Positions 11,170-24,210 of a DNA stretch of 64,000 nt are shown piece by piece. The stretch is from positions 17,810,437-17,874,436 of the forward strand of contig NC_088313.1 in NCBI RefSeq assembly GCF_910592395.1, written 5' to 3'. Under the pieces are notes generated by a model, which was given only the letters and a program-made list of their open reading frames with translations, was not told where the DNA came from and did not search any database. Positions within the stretch are counted from its first letter, which is position 1. Each line of letters opens with the position of its first letter. Position numbers and translations under genes: made by a program. Source of the DNA: Lineus longissimus (taxonomy: Eukaryota > Nemertea > Pilidiophora > Heteronemertea > Lineidae).

Positions 11170-14100
11170 TTACAATCCTAAAGTTGATTCCAATTCTTCA
11201 GAGTCCAACAGCGCCTGGAAAAAAGCAGAAGTCATCAGACACTGGTAGCATTATGTTTCTTCGTGCTCCAAATAATCACAAGGATGGGAAACAATGTGAA
11301 CATCTGTTTTGAACGACTCCTCAGTGTTGTTTTGGGTCTGAATCCCCATCCCCAGGTTTCATTTGTCAAAACTCCCCATTTTTACAAGTGCATCTTAGGG
11401 TTCACTTTACTCTGATGTGTGTAATGGCCATTTACATTTTGGCATGAAATTGGATGACTTGATGTCGTCAAGGGACCAAACTTACTCGTATGATATCTAA
11501 TCCACCAATCAATTCTCCATTTACGTAAAGTTGTGGATAAGTTGGCCAATCAGAGAACTTCTTAAGACCCTGCCGTACTTCTTCATCTTTAAGGATGTCG
11601 AACGTTTCATACTTTACCCTGGAACATAAAACACACTCAAGTCACAGCGAGATGTCTTGTGGCCAAGCCGGAAAATTGACAAAATTCCAGGTCACCCATT
11701 TGCAGATATGATCATCAACATGATTCGTTGATCTTAGCTTAAAAACGTAAAATCTACTGGTACATATAATTCACCTCAGCTAGAAACCATTTCGATGATA
11801 ATGGGATATTTGCCAAATAAAAACTCCTTACTCTGTGTCATTCAGGATACCAACTGTGGTCCGACTAAATCCACACTGAGGCGCATCAGGGGATCCCTTC
11901 ATGAATAGCATAACTGGAGCTTTGTTGACTAGTGCTTTTAACCTGAAACATTGAAGCAAGAACTTGAGTTATCAGCACCAGAAGTCACAATTTTACCAAA
12001 TCATTTTGGAAAGTATGCAGACTTCCACATCACATTTAAATGGTTGAATTAAACAGAAAACAAACAGCTTATCATCCTTCTCTTACCTGTCATCCAAACT
12101 TCCAGACTTAGGAAGAACAGATTGGGACTCGTTATCTTTACTCCCAGTCTTAGGAAGAGAAGATTGGAACTCATTGTCTTCAATCATCTGTTTGATAATG
12201 TCCAGACCACCAATCAGCTCACCATCGATATAAAGCTGAGGGTATGTGGGCCAGTTGGAATATTTTTTCAAACCTGCAATGCAGAAGATACTCTCATGAT
12301 TGTCCATTTCAGAATCATGAAACAGAATGGAATCCATCTCATTCAAGGTGAGTGCCCCTGGTGGCGTTTGTCTGTGGTGGCAAAACCAAATGTCTGACTT
12401 CTGGAGACAACTTTTGAGGTTTCCACCATCACCCTAGCCGTGACGTCAAAATCAACAATAGACTGACCACATAACTCGATAAAGTTCAGCCAAGAGGTGC
12501 TCATCTGGAAAGAAGCAAATTGAATAACTTGTTGCCAAATTGTTGTAATGTCTCACCTTCTCTAACACTGTTGTCTTCTAGAATATTAAAAGATCCATAC
12601 TTCACGTTCTCTTGTTTAAAGATGCCGACTATTTCTCTGCTGAATTCTGAAAGTTGCAAAAAAAGACAGTTCGAAATATGATGCATCAAAGACTAACACT
12701 CTGGAATAAGAGGTCGAAGACTACTTTTCGTGCACCCATCCTGGCCTTTTGAAAAAAGAAAGATTTTCACCTTATGAAACCAAATGACAGAAGCTCAGTA
12801 TAGTCTAAAACATGGCATGAATGTCATGGGTAGCCATGTTGATAGAAACTGCGCACAAATATGACAGATAAAACACTGGTAAATAAAGACGAATGGAAAT
12901 TTTTAAGACAGATCTTGATATTGAAAGATAGCGAGACAGAATCTGGTGTATGTTCATTCTCGCTGTTATGCCAGCTGTCATGTTTGTGTGTTTACAAGTA
13001 GGAGCCACTCTGGATGAAAAGCTAAGCAGGTTGCTTAACAAATTTTGTTCAAAAAACTGCCTTACTACATTTTGGTTCCGCTTGAGTTCCCTTCATGAAC
13101 AGCATAACTGGGCTTTGATTTATTACCGTCTTCAACCGAGCATTCAAATCCTGGAAATCAAAAACACTATTCAGTTATAAAACATGATATGAATACTTTA
13201 GTTATTGCAATTGTGGCAAAAACATGCTCATTATGAAAAGACTTCTCTACATACACTGTAATCTGCCATCTGAGTGGTACAAGTACTTCTGGTTAGCTTG
13301 AAATAACTGGAATAACCCAGCACTCATCTGGAAGTTTAAAGTGTCTCTAGTCTTTATGTCAAGTTTTACTCAAAACATCCAAGATGTTTGAAATAGCTTG
13401 TCCCCGTCCCCACTGCCAGGTAACTATGGTAAAATCAGGATCTAACCCATAACTTTACTATAGGATACTTTTCTATAGGAGTGATCCCCAACCTTGGGAA
13501 TTTGAAGCCCGATCATGAAGGGCACCACTTCAAAAACATACCTCTTCTGCAGGTGGAGACGAGGCAGTAGCAACTCCTGTCATACTTTCAGCAAACGTTT
13601 TCACTTTTTTGGTCAGTTCAGGAGGATGAGCACCATTCAAGCGATATACTACACTGTCGTCTTTGATGAACACAAAAGTTGGTACAGCCTCTATCTCATA
13701 TTTTTGGGAGACCTCTGGTAGTCCCTCGGCCTCAACTACAATGAACTTGATATTGACAGAAGGGACATCCTTCATTATCTCTGCAAGTACTTCATTCATC
13801 TGCTCACATTGTTTGGACCATTCTGCAGAGAAGTGTACCACAAGTACACACCTGAAATAGTAAACAGAAGAAATGAGTTGGAGTGAATGATGAGGCATTG
13901 TCATTGACGTTCGATTCATTGACATTGACGATTGAATTGTAAGTTCTATTTCCTATGCTGGAACATCGTGCCCTTTTTGCTGGAGCGGTTGTGGTCAGAA
14001 TGAACTATAAAGGGACGACGTGACATCTCTGAAATGAGGAGTGATCACCACATCTTCACATGCGTTTGTGAAGAACTATGACTATGAGTATGATTCGAAT

Positions 14101-14272
14101 CGAAGGAGATTCGAGGGACTATCTTTCCGTTTACCCCCATCCCCAGTCAGAGTTCCAGTTGGCAGAACCTGACCGCAACACTTCAGCAATTTCGAATATC
14201 TTTTCCTTCTTACGATTTATAATCAGACAAGATTTTATTGAACTCTGATGAATTAGACGGTTTTAGCAACAT
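11170..14272 (-). CDS. GLRX3: GLRX3 (PICOT, glutaredoxin-3), complete, 8 exons
   Basis: Cytosolic/nuclear iron-sulphur trafficking protein with one thioredoxin-like and two monothiol glutaredoxin domains. Exons in order: 14214-14272, 13542-13851, 13066-13150, 12557-12646, 12087-12273, 11832-11942, 11486-11618, 11170-11214. All introns are GT-AG, all phases agree, and the sum is 1,020 bp, giving 339 residues (human 335). Trx domain at about residues 10-115 with the single-Cys site WSKQC and VPTFVFIKD. Grx1 at about 124-235 with [25 protein letters not shown]. Grx2 at about 244-335 with C267-G-F-S270 and [16 protein letters not shown]. Grx1 reads C151-K-F-S instead of CGFS; the Lys codon is split across the exon 3/4 junction. 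A Ser/Lys-rich linker with two similar LPK(T/S)GS motifs joins the Grx domains and seems longer than in vertebrates. Confidence 0.95.
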
Positions 14273-14420
14273 TTTGACTTTCTGTGTGAGCGATCCTCCG
14301 CGACTTGTTACATCCTCGATTGTACACATCGAGAGATGGCGGAGTTCTTCAAGGTAATAATAGGTGACGCAACCATTCGTTCATAACGCGGGAAATACGG
14401 ATGCGCACGTGTGGCCCGGT
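14273..14420. promoter_or_regulatory. 5' region of GLRX3 with possible opposite-strand start
   Basis: Directly upstream of the GLRX3 ATG (14272, minus). Contains GAGATGGCGGAG at 14331-14342, similar to the YY1/initiator-type motif, and a CACGTG E-box at 14406-14411 overlapping a TGCGCA half-site. The plus strand could also be read as ATGGCGGAGTTCTTCAAG followed by GTAATA, i.e. a tiny first exon, but no partner exon was found. Confidence 0.35.
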
Positions 14421-14723
14421 AAATTACATTCAAAAGAGGATGCCCCCCTCCGTAGGATTTGTTACTTTTAAAGTAGGGGGTACCTCGTTGCCGCCCTTGG
14501 GCTTCTTTTGGCCAGGATTCATACTGGTGATAAACCATCCAATGGGTCATCTGAGGCATGAGGACATCCAGACATAACCAAATACACTCCCAGTCCCAAC
14601 TCCACCTCTCGACTCTCGATTAGACATTTTGTATACGATGTGGTTTGGGAGTATCAAAAACCTATATCTCATGATGTTGCGGGGTAAGGATTGTAGGAAT
14701 CATTCCTACAGGTAATAAACCAT

Positions 14724-15154
14724 TTAACACCTTCAGCACCGAACCACGTAGATCTATCTACGCGGCCCAAATCCCCCCTCTTGGAGCTGGTTGTCGGAGT
14801 CTCATGGACTTCATGAAAGAACTACGCCATCTCCATCTTCAGGGCAAGGTAGGAACTGAAAATACCGTGAAAATACGGTTGTGTCTTTTCAGTTCCTACC
14901 TTGCCCTGAAGATGGCGATGGCGTAGTACCTTTATGAAGTCATTTAAAGTTCTTAACTACGCCATCGCCATCTTCAGGGCAAGGTAGGAACTGAAAAGAC
15001 ACAACGGTATTTTCACGGTATTTTCAGTTCCTACCTTGCTCTGAAGATGGCGATGGCGTAGTTCTTTCATGAAGTCCATGAGATTCCGATAACCAGCTCA
15101 GGAGGGGGGATTTGGACCACGTAGATCTGCTTGGTTCGGCGCTGAAGGTGTTAA
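14724..15154. mobile_element. TTAA-flanked foldback element (MITE family, copy 1)
   Basis: TTAA at both ends (14724-14727 and 15151-15154). Terminal inverted repeats read CACCTTCAGC then CCGAACCACG, and inside them long nested inverted repeats (ACTACGCCATCNCCATCTTC, GGGCAAGGTAGGAACTGAAA) occur four times in alternating orientation, so most of the element can fold on itself. Related copies lie at 23888-24210 and 44998-45556. The TTAA target and the TIR style suggest a piggyBac-type non-autonomous element; no transposase is present. Confidence 0.82.
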
Positions 15155-18100
15155 TGGGAACTCAAGTTATGTGGTAATCTGGGAGATAATTGATTCATAC
15201 AGGTGAAAGACCATTCAATGGGAGCCCAAGTTAATGTGGTCATCTGAGGGATGTGGATTCATACCGGTGATAAATCATTTCATGCTAACTGTAGTGGCAG
15301 CCCATCACGTCATCCAATTTGGTCTCGAGGCCGGTCCAATGCGTTTGGAGTGTAGCGAGGGGAGCAGTGACTGACTGGTTTCCTTCCAACCGCGCCGCAT
15401 TTCTATCTCGGAGGTTTTTGTGGATGATTGTGTTCTTCAGAAATGGCTTTTGCAAAGTAACAGCCACTTCGAATAGGCTGGATACTCTAAGCTTAATTGA
15501 GTGCGCCTCGTGGGGATCTTGAAAATCGGAAGTACTCTTCCGAAGACAGTCACAACCCTCCAAAAAGTTGCTTAAAGTCACCACCCAATTGGGAAAGAAC
15601 AATTTACTTGACTAAGTGATGCAAGGACCTAACGTTGATAAAGAAGGCTTACCATCTGATTACCAATCAATCGGAAGATAGAAGGTGACAAACGACTTCG
15701 ATTTGGAGCGAAACGACTGGGGGCGAAAAGTCAGGGAGCGAAACAACCGCAATTCGTCTGGCGTACATCATTTGCATTGACATCGTCCGGAGAGAGAGTC
15801 GAATAAAGTCCTATATTTCAAAGAAGAGAAGTTGAAACAATACCTATGAATTAGCTGAGTACGTAAAGTATGATCTTGGGTCCGAGCTGTTTTCATATTT
15901 GCCGATTATATTGCGTATTGTCGTGTGAAAAAGCATGATTTGTCGACAGATCTTTTAATTTTATGTTCAGAATGTTCTATTTTTAGCTTCAGCAATGGTA
16001 TGCAGGGTTTTACTAGTCTTTGGCACTTTGTCAAATCTGATAGGGTGAACATGGGGCTCACAGGGACTTGAGGCAAAAAGTGATGAGTGTGGTTAGCAGT
16101 TCTGTATGATGACACCTTGACGAAGTGTTTTCTCTGTAGGATGTACCAGTATGCTTTGTAGGTCTTACATAGGCCTATCTGGTAGCGCCTAGCGGCACGC
16201 GCAAGAGAGACTGTAGCCAGCACAAAACCGTAACATCGTCATATTCATATCCGAGCCAAGTTTGGAAGAAATTGAGTTGACGTCTGTCCAGCTTTAATCA
16301 TAGTCGTCTGTTATGCAGTCAGTCGCACCTCACTCTGACATTTTGCCAAAAAATTCCCCGCCTGCATTCGGGAACAGTATACCACGGAGGGCAACGTGAT
16401 GTAACAATTTCATCATTGCGCAATCAATGCTATATTCTGCTCTAAGATGATAAGAAATTTGTCTATGCTGTGATCTTTATGCATGTCATAGATAAATCCT
16501 GAACATCCAAACATTGTGCTAGACGCATTTTGACCTTGACCTATTTTCCAAGGTGACAGGTGACAGAGGTCAAACTATAGAAGAGAGTTCCACCCATAAT
16601 GGGACGATTGTCGTTATGTATCCAAGACTCTTAAATTTTGTTATGTGGATTGGAAATGGAACCCCTCCCCTATTAAAACTGCAGACATAAAAAGAGGTAG
16701 TTGAAAATGTAAACCTCAATGAAAACATTGTGTGGCATGGAACAGTCCAAAGCCTGAAGTGATTAAAGATTCTGCCAAGTGAAGGGGGACAGATTTCTCT
16801 TTGTGTGGTTACCATAGTAACTGAATTAACTACCCAATACTTTGCTGGTTGCAGTGAGGTAGCTTGTGGAAACATGTCTGTGCTGCATGCTTTCAGTAGT
16901 TTACAATACTGAGCATTTGTCCATGGCTGCCTGTTGTTGTTTTTTTGTAGTTTCAGGTTAGCATGCATGTGGATGTTATGCAGATGAAGATGATTGGGAC
17001 TTTGTTCTGTTCAGACATTGACATCATTGTTTGACAGCTTGACTTTCAGTATTCAGCTCCGGGGGTTTTGCACTTTCAGGAAGCTGCACACTCAAGAGTC
17101 ACAGAAAATGAATATGTTATCAAAAACTAGGCTTGTTTTTACTCTTGGTCATTTGTCTGCAGTGCAGTCTGTGTCATGATGTGCGTGTGTGATATCTGAA
17201 CATATGATCTGTACTATACTTGATACATGGTGTGCATTTGCCGTGACTTTCCCGATGCTGTGATTGGATCATTCAGTCACAAAGTTGCCAAGCAGAAGCC
17301 ATGTACTCAATGATGGTCAAACACAAGAAGAAGTTTGAAAATTTCAGTACTAGTGCAATAACCAATTTCTGCAGCAAACACTTACACAGTATTCAGTTTA
17401 CCTATCAGAAAGATAGTAAAATAACACCATTTTTTGTAGATCGACATAGAATTTTGTTGACACGTCTACTTCATGTAATTGATAAGCTAATTCTGAGCTT
17501 GGGAGTGGTAGTCTGTTGTCCACTGTACAGTATGTACTGCTTCACCTTAAAAATGAAATGACTCCCCTCCCCTTAGGTAAACACAGTGCGCACAACCAAT
17601 TACTGTGGTCGTGATGCACACCTACTGTACTAAATGTATCCAGGGCCCGCGAAACCTCCGCTCTCATACCATTCATGTGCAGTCAAGCTTTTCAATTGCC
17701 TTCCAAACCCGCAGCATACACTAACCCAACTTGCCCAATGTGAAATTGATTTTTCCATGGCAAGGATCTGCTGCAGTGACTGATTACGACTGCATGATGT
17801 CATCGTGTTTTACATGGAGGCGGGAAAGGAGAGCAGTGACTCAAGAAAAATAATCAACCGTGGTTGTAGTGTTGTGCGTTGCAAGTTGATAGGAGACTAG
17901 TACGGGTCCTTTGTGATTAACCCTTAAAACCCTTTAATAGACATGAGAATATGTATGATTGTGCAGGGTTTGAGATCAGATGCACCTTTCCTTGGGGACA
18001 AAGCTGAGATGACTAAAAAGAGTGGAGTCATTAGAATTTTTGCATGGATGGGGTCTTTATAAGGACCTGAGTAACATCAATCATCAGTGGCGGATTTGGA

Positions 18101-19652
18101 CGAAAGTTTGAGTGTTTTTGTCATGTCAATCATGTTATTATCAATGAAAGGGTTAACTGAGTTTTTCGGCTTGACATAGTACTCACTAGACATTGGCCCA
18201 TAGCCAAATTTTTTGTGCCATTGCCAGTGGTGAATGGAATAAACCACAGTGGCATACCTGAGTACAACCATCATGACAATCAGCTGTGCCCATATCTCAA
18301 TCTCATTCAATTCCAACCCGCTATCTAACCAACTGGATATTCTCATCTGTCTGGGTAGGTTGTACATGTATATATTGTACTGAATCTATTTCTGTTTGTC
18401 TGGTGACGACAATAGGGCTGTATAACTTTACTTTCTCTGTTTGATTTGAATCCAACATTTATAAGTTCTGTCACGTCAGTTTTTATTGCACTTTTTCTAC
18501 AGACGCATATGTTATCAAACAAAGGTTTTTGTATTTTACACTCATATTTTGCGCTATGACTTTGTAAAGGACCTTTAGTTACAAAATATAAAGCACACCT
18601 GCAACTACCAAAACAAATTGTGTACAAACCTGCTACAATGAAGGAATTTTAGGGTTACTTTTACTAAGTAAAGTGCCTTGCCCATGGTTACATTACAAGC
18701 ACTGTGTCATTGGCAGGTATGTGCGGGGGGAGGTTGAAAAAGTGCCTGCTAAGGAATATTAAGTTGTTCTGGTCTGATTAGCTGGTTAAGTTGTTTTGAT
18801 AGTTGCTTCAAAAGCAGATTTTCCATTACAGTAGAAAGGGACCCACATTTACCCGTTCAGTGATTTTATCCACCAAAGGTTCTGTCAATTTGAAAATAAG
18901 CATTCAGCTCTTGCAATTTTCATTTTGATTAAATTGAAAAGTGGTTTTATATTCTAAGTACTTGATGTGTACATACGTTGTGGCTTAGCATAGATCTATA
19001 TTTTAATAATTTAAGTGTATTTGTCATATCTAGCATGGTATTATGTATTCCATTGTCCACTTTCAAAGGATTTGTGTACCTTCAATTCTCTGATGTCCCT
19101 GCCACATCCTGTTTATCGCCTGAGGCATAATTCCACTTTTTTGCCCTTGGCCTTGTGGTTGGAAAAAAGTCAATATTAACCCTACTAAAGAACCACGCAA
19201 GCTAGCAATTTAAGAATTACATGCATGGTAAATGTATGTAAGTAGTGTTTCAGCCAGGATTTCAAAAAGGCAGGGCAAGTTCGGACTCTGAAAAGGCAGG
19301 AGCAATTTTCAGCCAAAAAAGGGCTTTTTAGAATTTGTATGTCATTGCATTCCTAGAAGTCTCCTACTTTCTCACTTTTCCACCTGGTGACCAGCACTGG
19401 TGTTTAAAAACAAGCTTTATTTTTTACGAAAGTTCCTGATAACATCTATTTCAGTACGTTCAGCAGATTTAATGTATTTATAAGAATTTCTGAGGCTTAA
19501 TTTGCCAGGAATTACAGCCTATTAAAGGATTCTCTCAATTCATGCATACATACATGTACGAGAACATGACTTTCAATCCCTCATACTTGAAATCTTATGA
19601 AAGTCAATGTCAGACCATTTTCTAGCGAAATCTTTCCATCCTATACTTTCAG
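15155..19652. other. Intergenic / upstream of FAM53, no coding exon recognised
   Basis: About 4.5 kb with only scattered open frames (for example 132 codons at 16570-16968, minus) that show no family motif and no conserved-looking composition. A non-coding first exon of FAM53 is expected somewhere here because its start-codon exon begins with a splice acceptor, but I cannot place it. Confidence 0.45.
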
Positions 19653-19830
19653 GTGTTATGGAGCAGCAGATATCAAAGACAGTTTGAAACGTCGAGATTC
19701 TTCTCGTACGCAACGAAAACGGGCCGTGCGTTGTCGCTGCGGGTGTGGGGTGTGGTTGGCGACTCCCATTATCACACATTTATGGTAGCGCCACCTACCC
19801 ACCGACTGTGTCATCTCCCACCTCGCTACA
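19653..19830 (+). other. 5' UTR part of the FAM53 start-codon exon
   Basis: The exon opens after CTATACTTTCAG (acceptor at 19651-19652) and carries about 178 bp of leader before the ATG at 19831. Other frames in this leader are open but have no similarity to FAM53. Confidence 0.5.
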
Positions 19831-22718
19831 ATGGTGGATTTAATCACAGAAAAGTTCCGACATCAAACTCTGGCCGAGTCTCATTTACGCATTCAGGCGG
19901 AACCTTCACACCCGGTAAGTTGAAAAAGCTTAGAAACTTCTGAAGAAGAGGCAAAAATATTTCATGTATAGTATGACCCACTTCAAGTGTGCAGAAGACA
20001 GTGGAGTGCATGTAATACCCTGAGGCCCGGGCTTCTTCTCATCAGAATGTGCTCTGCTGGCTGGTCATAGAAAGCAAGTGTTCTCCATTGTTGATCAGGC
20101 AATATGCCAGGTTTAGTCTGAAGAAGTTGTCACTTTCAATGCCTGCTTGTGCCTGTTCTGTCCATTTAATTCAAGTCACCCTTGTTTCTTTTCAGTTTGC
20201 AACTTCTCAGCCGACATTATCTGGGTGGTCTCAAAAACCAGAGAATGAATCTGCATTTAAAGCCACCAGTAAGTTTTACACACAAAGTGTCCATGAAAAG
20301 TATTTGCTTGCACTTTTTCCAAATGACCATAATATGTTGGCTATCTGGCTTTTCAATTAGTCAATACACCCAGTGGGTAGTCTCTGGGCTTGTCGTAAAC
20401 AAAGGAAGACACCATCATGCAACAGACAAATCAGAGGCGAAGTGAAATCCTTCCGTTATCAGCTTTTCATGAAAATGATGATTTACATGTGATCAGTTGT
20501 TGATGGTATCAAAGTTTAGGTGATTTTATAATTGATCTTTTTTTTCAGCGAGGAAAAGCTGGGATGCCACACTCAGTGCCGAAAGCACCAGTAATGCTTT
20601 CTCGGCATTCAAGGCGACCAAGGTTCCACAGAGAAGTCTGGAGACGCCCACATTCGGTGGGGTATATCGAAAAAAGGTGCCATGCCATTACTGTCAAAGT
20701 TGCGAGGCAACTCAACAGACACCACCAGCGGCAAAAAAACGACGGTGCAGATCTCTATCAATTCCTAACGGCTCCACGTGGTCGAATTGCCGCTGCCATT
20801 ATTACAACTCGCCAAATCTCTGGAAACCTGTGGCACTTCGCCCGCATCTCAACAATAACAAACTCTTGAAAAATCGGAATTCTCCTTTGGCATGTCTGCG
20901 TACAAGCAGCGGTAGTCTCGGGGCATATCATGGCGGTGCAACATCAACTTCTCCAGGAGTTGGGCCAAGGTCATCGTCAGAATTCTCATCACCCCCAGAT
21001 TCCCCTGTGCCAAGGCCAGCATCAGTTTCCAGCGGTTACTATGATAGTTCGATGAGTTCGCTCGGTGCGCCATGGCTGGACCAGACAAGTCCGCAGCACT
21101 TCCGATTCAATGTATTCCAAACCCGAAGTCATTCAATGGAGGAACAAATCTCACAAAGTAGCGGCCAGTCTGTCAGTATGACGGCGGGCTCTATGCCAAT
21201 AATGACCGAGGATATTCCATCAGTGCCATCATCGCCTCGCAGACAGCATATTCAGCGATGTCGCTCCCAGCCATGTGTTCTTAATGAGAGACGGGGCCGC
21301 ATGAAACGACGGAGGGAAGAGGATAATCGTCCCAAGATTGATTTCCTCAAAATGACAGAGGTTTGTTTTCATGATTTCCTCAAAATAACTTTTAGTTTAT
21401 GTCTGTGCTAAGACCTCAGCATGTAACAAGCTCAAGTCTTATTGGTAGCTTTTTTTACGTTGACTAATTACTCTTTTCGAAAAGTTGACCCTTTTTCTCA
21501 AAACAACTTGCGCCAAATGGTTATTAAAATCTGTGACATCATAGCAATCAACCATTATAAATTTACTTTATCGTTACCCCATTTTCAACAATCCCAAGAT
21601 CAAACTCAATCTCTAATGCATGTAATGCCAGCCTAACATGCTTTTCAGCCTTAATCCTTCAAGAGTATACACCATGGGGCTTTTGCACTCCATTCAAACA
21701 GAATTGTTCAGAAGAAATATTGACATGACCTATTTTCCAAGGACTGTCTTTTATTAGCCAGACTTAAAGCTGGTTAGCCTCTGGGTTTTTTGCACCTGCC
21801 TTTAAATTGCCTCACTTTGGGTATAGAATGTGGAAAATATTTTGGTTAGCCATTAGGCCATATTGTTCATGTTATTTGTTTTACTGGCATTTTGGTATGC
21901 CGCTTCAATCATGTTGAGCAAAGAGCGAAGTTAAAAGAAAATAGAAAATATTTGCACATTATGCCATTTATCTTGCATTTGGTAAATAGCAGATATGATC
22001 GAGACTTAAATCATGTGCATGATATTTCTCTTTTCAGACAGCATATGAATTCTCAAAGTTTCGTCAGCCTAAACCAGTCAACATTTCCCGACCTCAGGTA
22101 AATATTCGCCATCAAACCTTTCTGTATTTTCTTTGAATTCAGATTGTTGATGCCCTAAAGTGGCACATTGTATGGATATGGAATTGATCCTGAAGACCCG
22201 CCATTGTCATTACCTTAATCTGCTATGTATTGTCCATATCTGACACTCACTATCAACCAAGGCTCTGCCCAATATCTTTAGCCGAGGTTTATGGTACCTT
22301 AAGCATCCTGTGATGAAGTTAATTTGTTGTGTGGTCGATTAGAAAATACATGCTCTACTTAATCATGTTTCAGGACATTCGATCCCCTAACAGAACACTG
22401 GCGAGCATCTTCTCAGAACATGAACAGATCTTCGGGCTGAAGCCAATCACTGGATCTCCTTTAGACAACAGTATTCCTGGCACTGTAGTCGTTTCACCAG
22501 CCACAAGCCCAACCAAGGAAGTCTGTGAAGAAATGGACACTACGCTCGTGGACATGGCCGACAGTGGCTGCAGCGATAGCGGCGACCCACCAGAGATTGT
22601 GAGTTTCCCAAGCGAGACTGGTGGCGACTCATGTGGCTGCCATGACATTTGCACAGATGAAATGTTCCAGATCGATGTCGGGAATGAGCTGGATCTGGAC
22701 TTGATTGAAAACGACTAA
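19831..22718 (+). CDS. FAM53: FAM53 family protein (FAM53A/B/C, simplet-like)
   Basis: Small nuclear protein family; FAM53B/simplet promotes beta-catenin nuclear entry in vertebrates. Coding exons: 19831-19914, 20196-20268, 20549-21360, 22038-22097, 22374-22718, giving 457 residues with consistent phases. The start MVDLITEKFRHQTL matches the family N-terminus (VTLITEQL). The central exon has KKRRCRSLSIP (the family RSLS(I/V)P motif, a likely 14-3-3 site) and WSxxxxxxNLWKPV. It also has CRSQPCVLNERRGRMKRRRE followed by a DFLKM block, the nuclear-localisation core. The end is LDLDLIEND, like the vertebrate LNLIEEN terminus. Long Ser/Pro stretches between blocks are probably disordered. Which vertebrate paralogue it corresponds to cannot be told; it is probably the single pre-duplication gene. 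Confidence 0.9.
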
Positions 22719-23887
22719 TTTGCGAATGTTGTTCTGGTTGACATCTGCCTGATCAGGAACTGTACTGATGTGAAGATGAAGGCGTTTATTCTTCATTTAA
22801 TAGTTCTATGAATGCCAAAGTTTGGGAAAAACAATGGATGCCTCACAATAATTCCTTTTTATGTGAGACTTCTCTTCAATGTATTGCCATCATTTGCCAT
22901 TCATGGGAATCTAGATAGCTGTGATATGTATCCATATAATAACTCCGGTGTTCTAAACGTTGTGGAGTATACGCATAAATAATAAGGTCAAAGGTTAATA
23001 AGTTGCAAGCTCTTGTGTAGGGCTCTTGGTTGAAATGGCGGCTCAGGGTTGAAACTTTTACTGCTTTTGTTGGTGCTATTGTAAAATAGCCTCAAGGAGA
23101 ATACAAAACCATCGTAGCGAAATTATTTGACTTGCAGCTTTTGCCTCAATGGTTGCATTGAAATCTTAGCCCTGCAGCTGTTTAACTGGGTTAGGAGAGT
23201 CGCTTGGCAGCAAAGAACTTTATATTTCATTGTTCAGGTGTTGATGCTTGCCCTCCAATGGCTTCTGTATTTCAAATGCTCGTCTCTTTTTACGGCAGTA
23301 CCGACAGACAGGGTTACTTTGATACCAACAGGTGATAATACCCACTTGATTATTGTAAAAGTGTAGGCAACATGAGTGATTCTCCTAATCTAGGTTAGCA
23401 AAGGAATACCCACCTTAATTAAACTCAGGTTGAAATTGATATACCGAAAGGCTTTACAAATATTTGATACGAGAGAATTTATGATAATGTATGGTAGTGA
23501 AAGTAGATTGTAGTGCATGTACATGTATGTACCGGTACACATAATGCGTGTTATGAATTGTCTCCTCAGGTGTTGTACATGTATGCGAGGTTTAAAGGGA
23601 AACTGGCCTAATACACTATTTCGTGCATTTTGTTCATATAATCGGTAAATTAGTTCTCTGTTAAATGGAACATACTCTGTAGGGAAAGATCATAGTGATG
23701 AATGTTTCTAACAACTCTACGGGTTGTATTTGTTCTGTAGGGGTTAATAGCGGCATGGCCTGAATATCCTGCCAACAATCAATATTTAAAGTGGGCCACT
23801 TTCTCTTTAGATCAGGAAGGTAAACACCTACAGGAAATTCAGATGAATTAAATCTATAATGCTATTTTCTCTAAATTGATGTTAAAA

Positions 23888-24210
23888 TTAACACCTTCAG
23901 CTCCGAACCACGTCGATCTACGTGGCCCAAATCCCCCCTCTTTGAGCTGGTTGTCGGAGTCTCATGGACTTCATGAAAGAACTACGCCATCGCCATCTTC
24001 AGGGTAAGGTAGGAACTGTGGCGTATTTCTTTTATGAAGTCATTTAGTTTTGAACTGCGCCATCGCCATCTTCAGGGCAAGGTGTTTCAGTTCCTACCTT
24101 GCCCTGAAGATGGCGATGGCGTAGTTCTTTCATGAAGTCCATGAGACTCCGACAACCAGCTCAAGAGATGGGCCACGTAGATCTACGTGGTTCGGTGCTG
24201 AAGGTGTTAA
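23888..24210. mobile_element. TTAA-flanked foldback element (MITE family, copy 2)
   Basis: TTAA at 23888-23891 and 24207-24210. Same terminal repeats and nested inverted repeats as the copy at 14724, but about 110 bp shorter because part of the inner palindrome is missing. Confidence 0.82.

Noticed and set aside
16570-16968. 132-codon minus-strand frame
   Set aside because: Longest frame in the FAM53 upstream region but no motif, biased codons or splice sites to support it.
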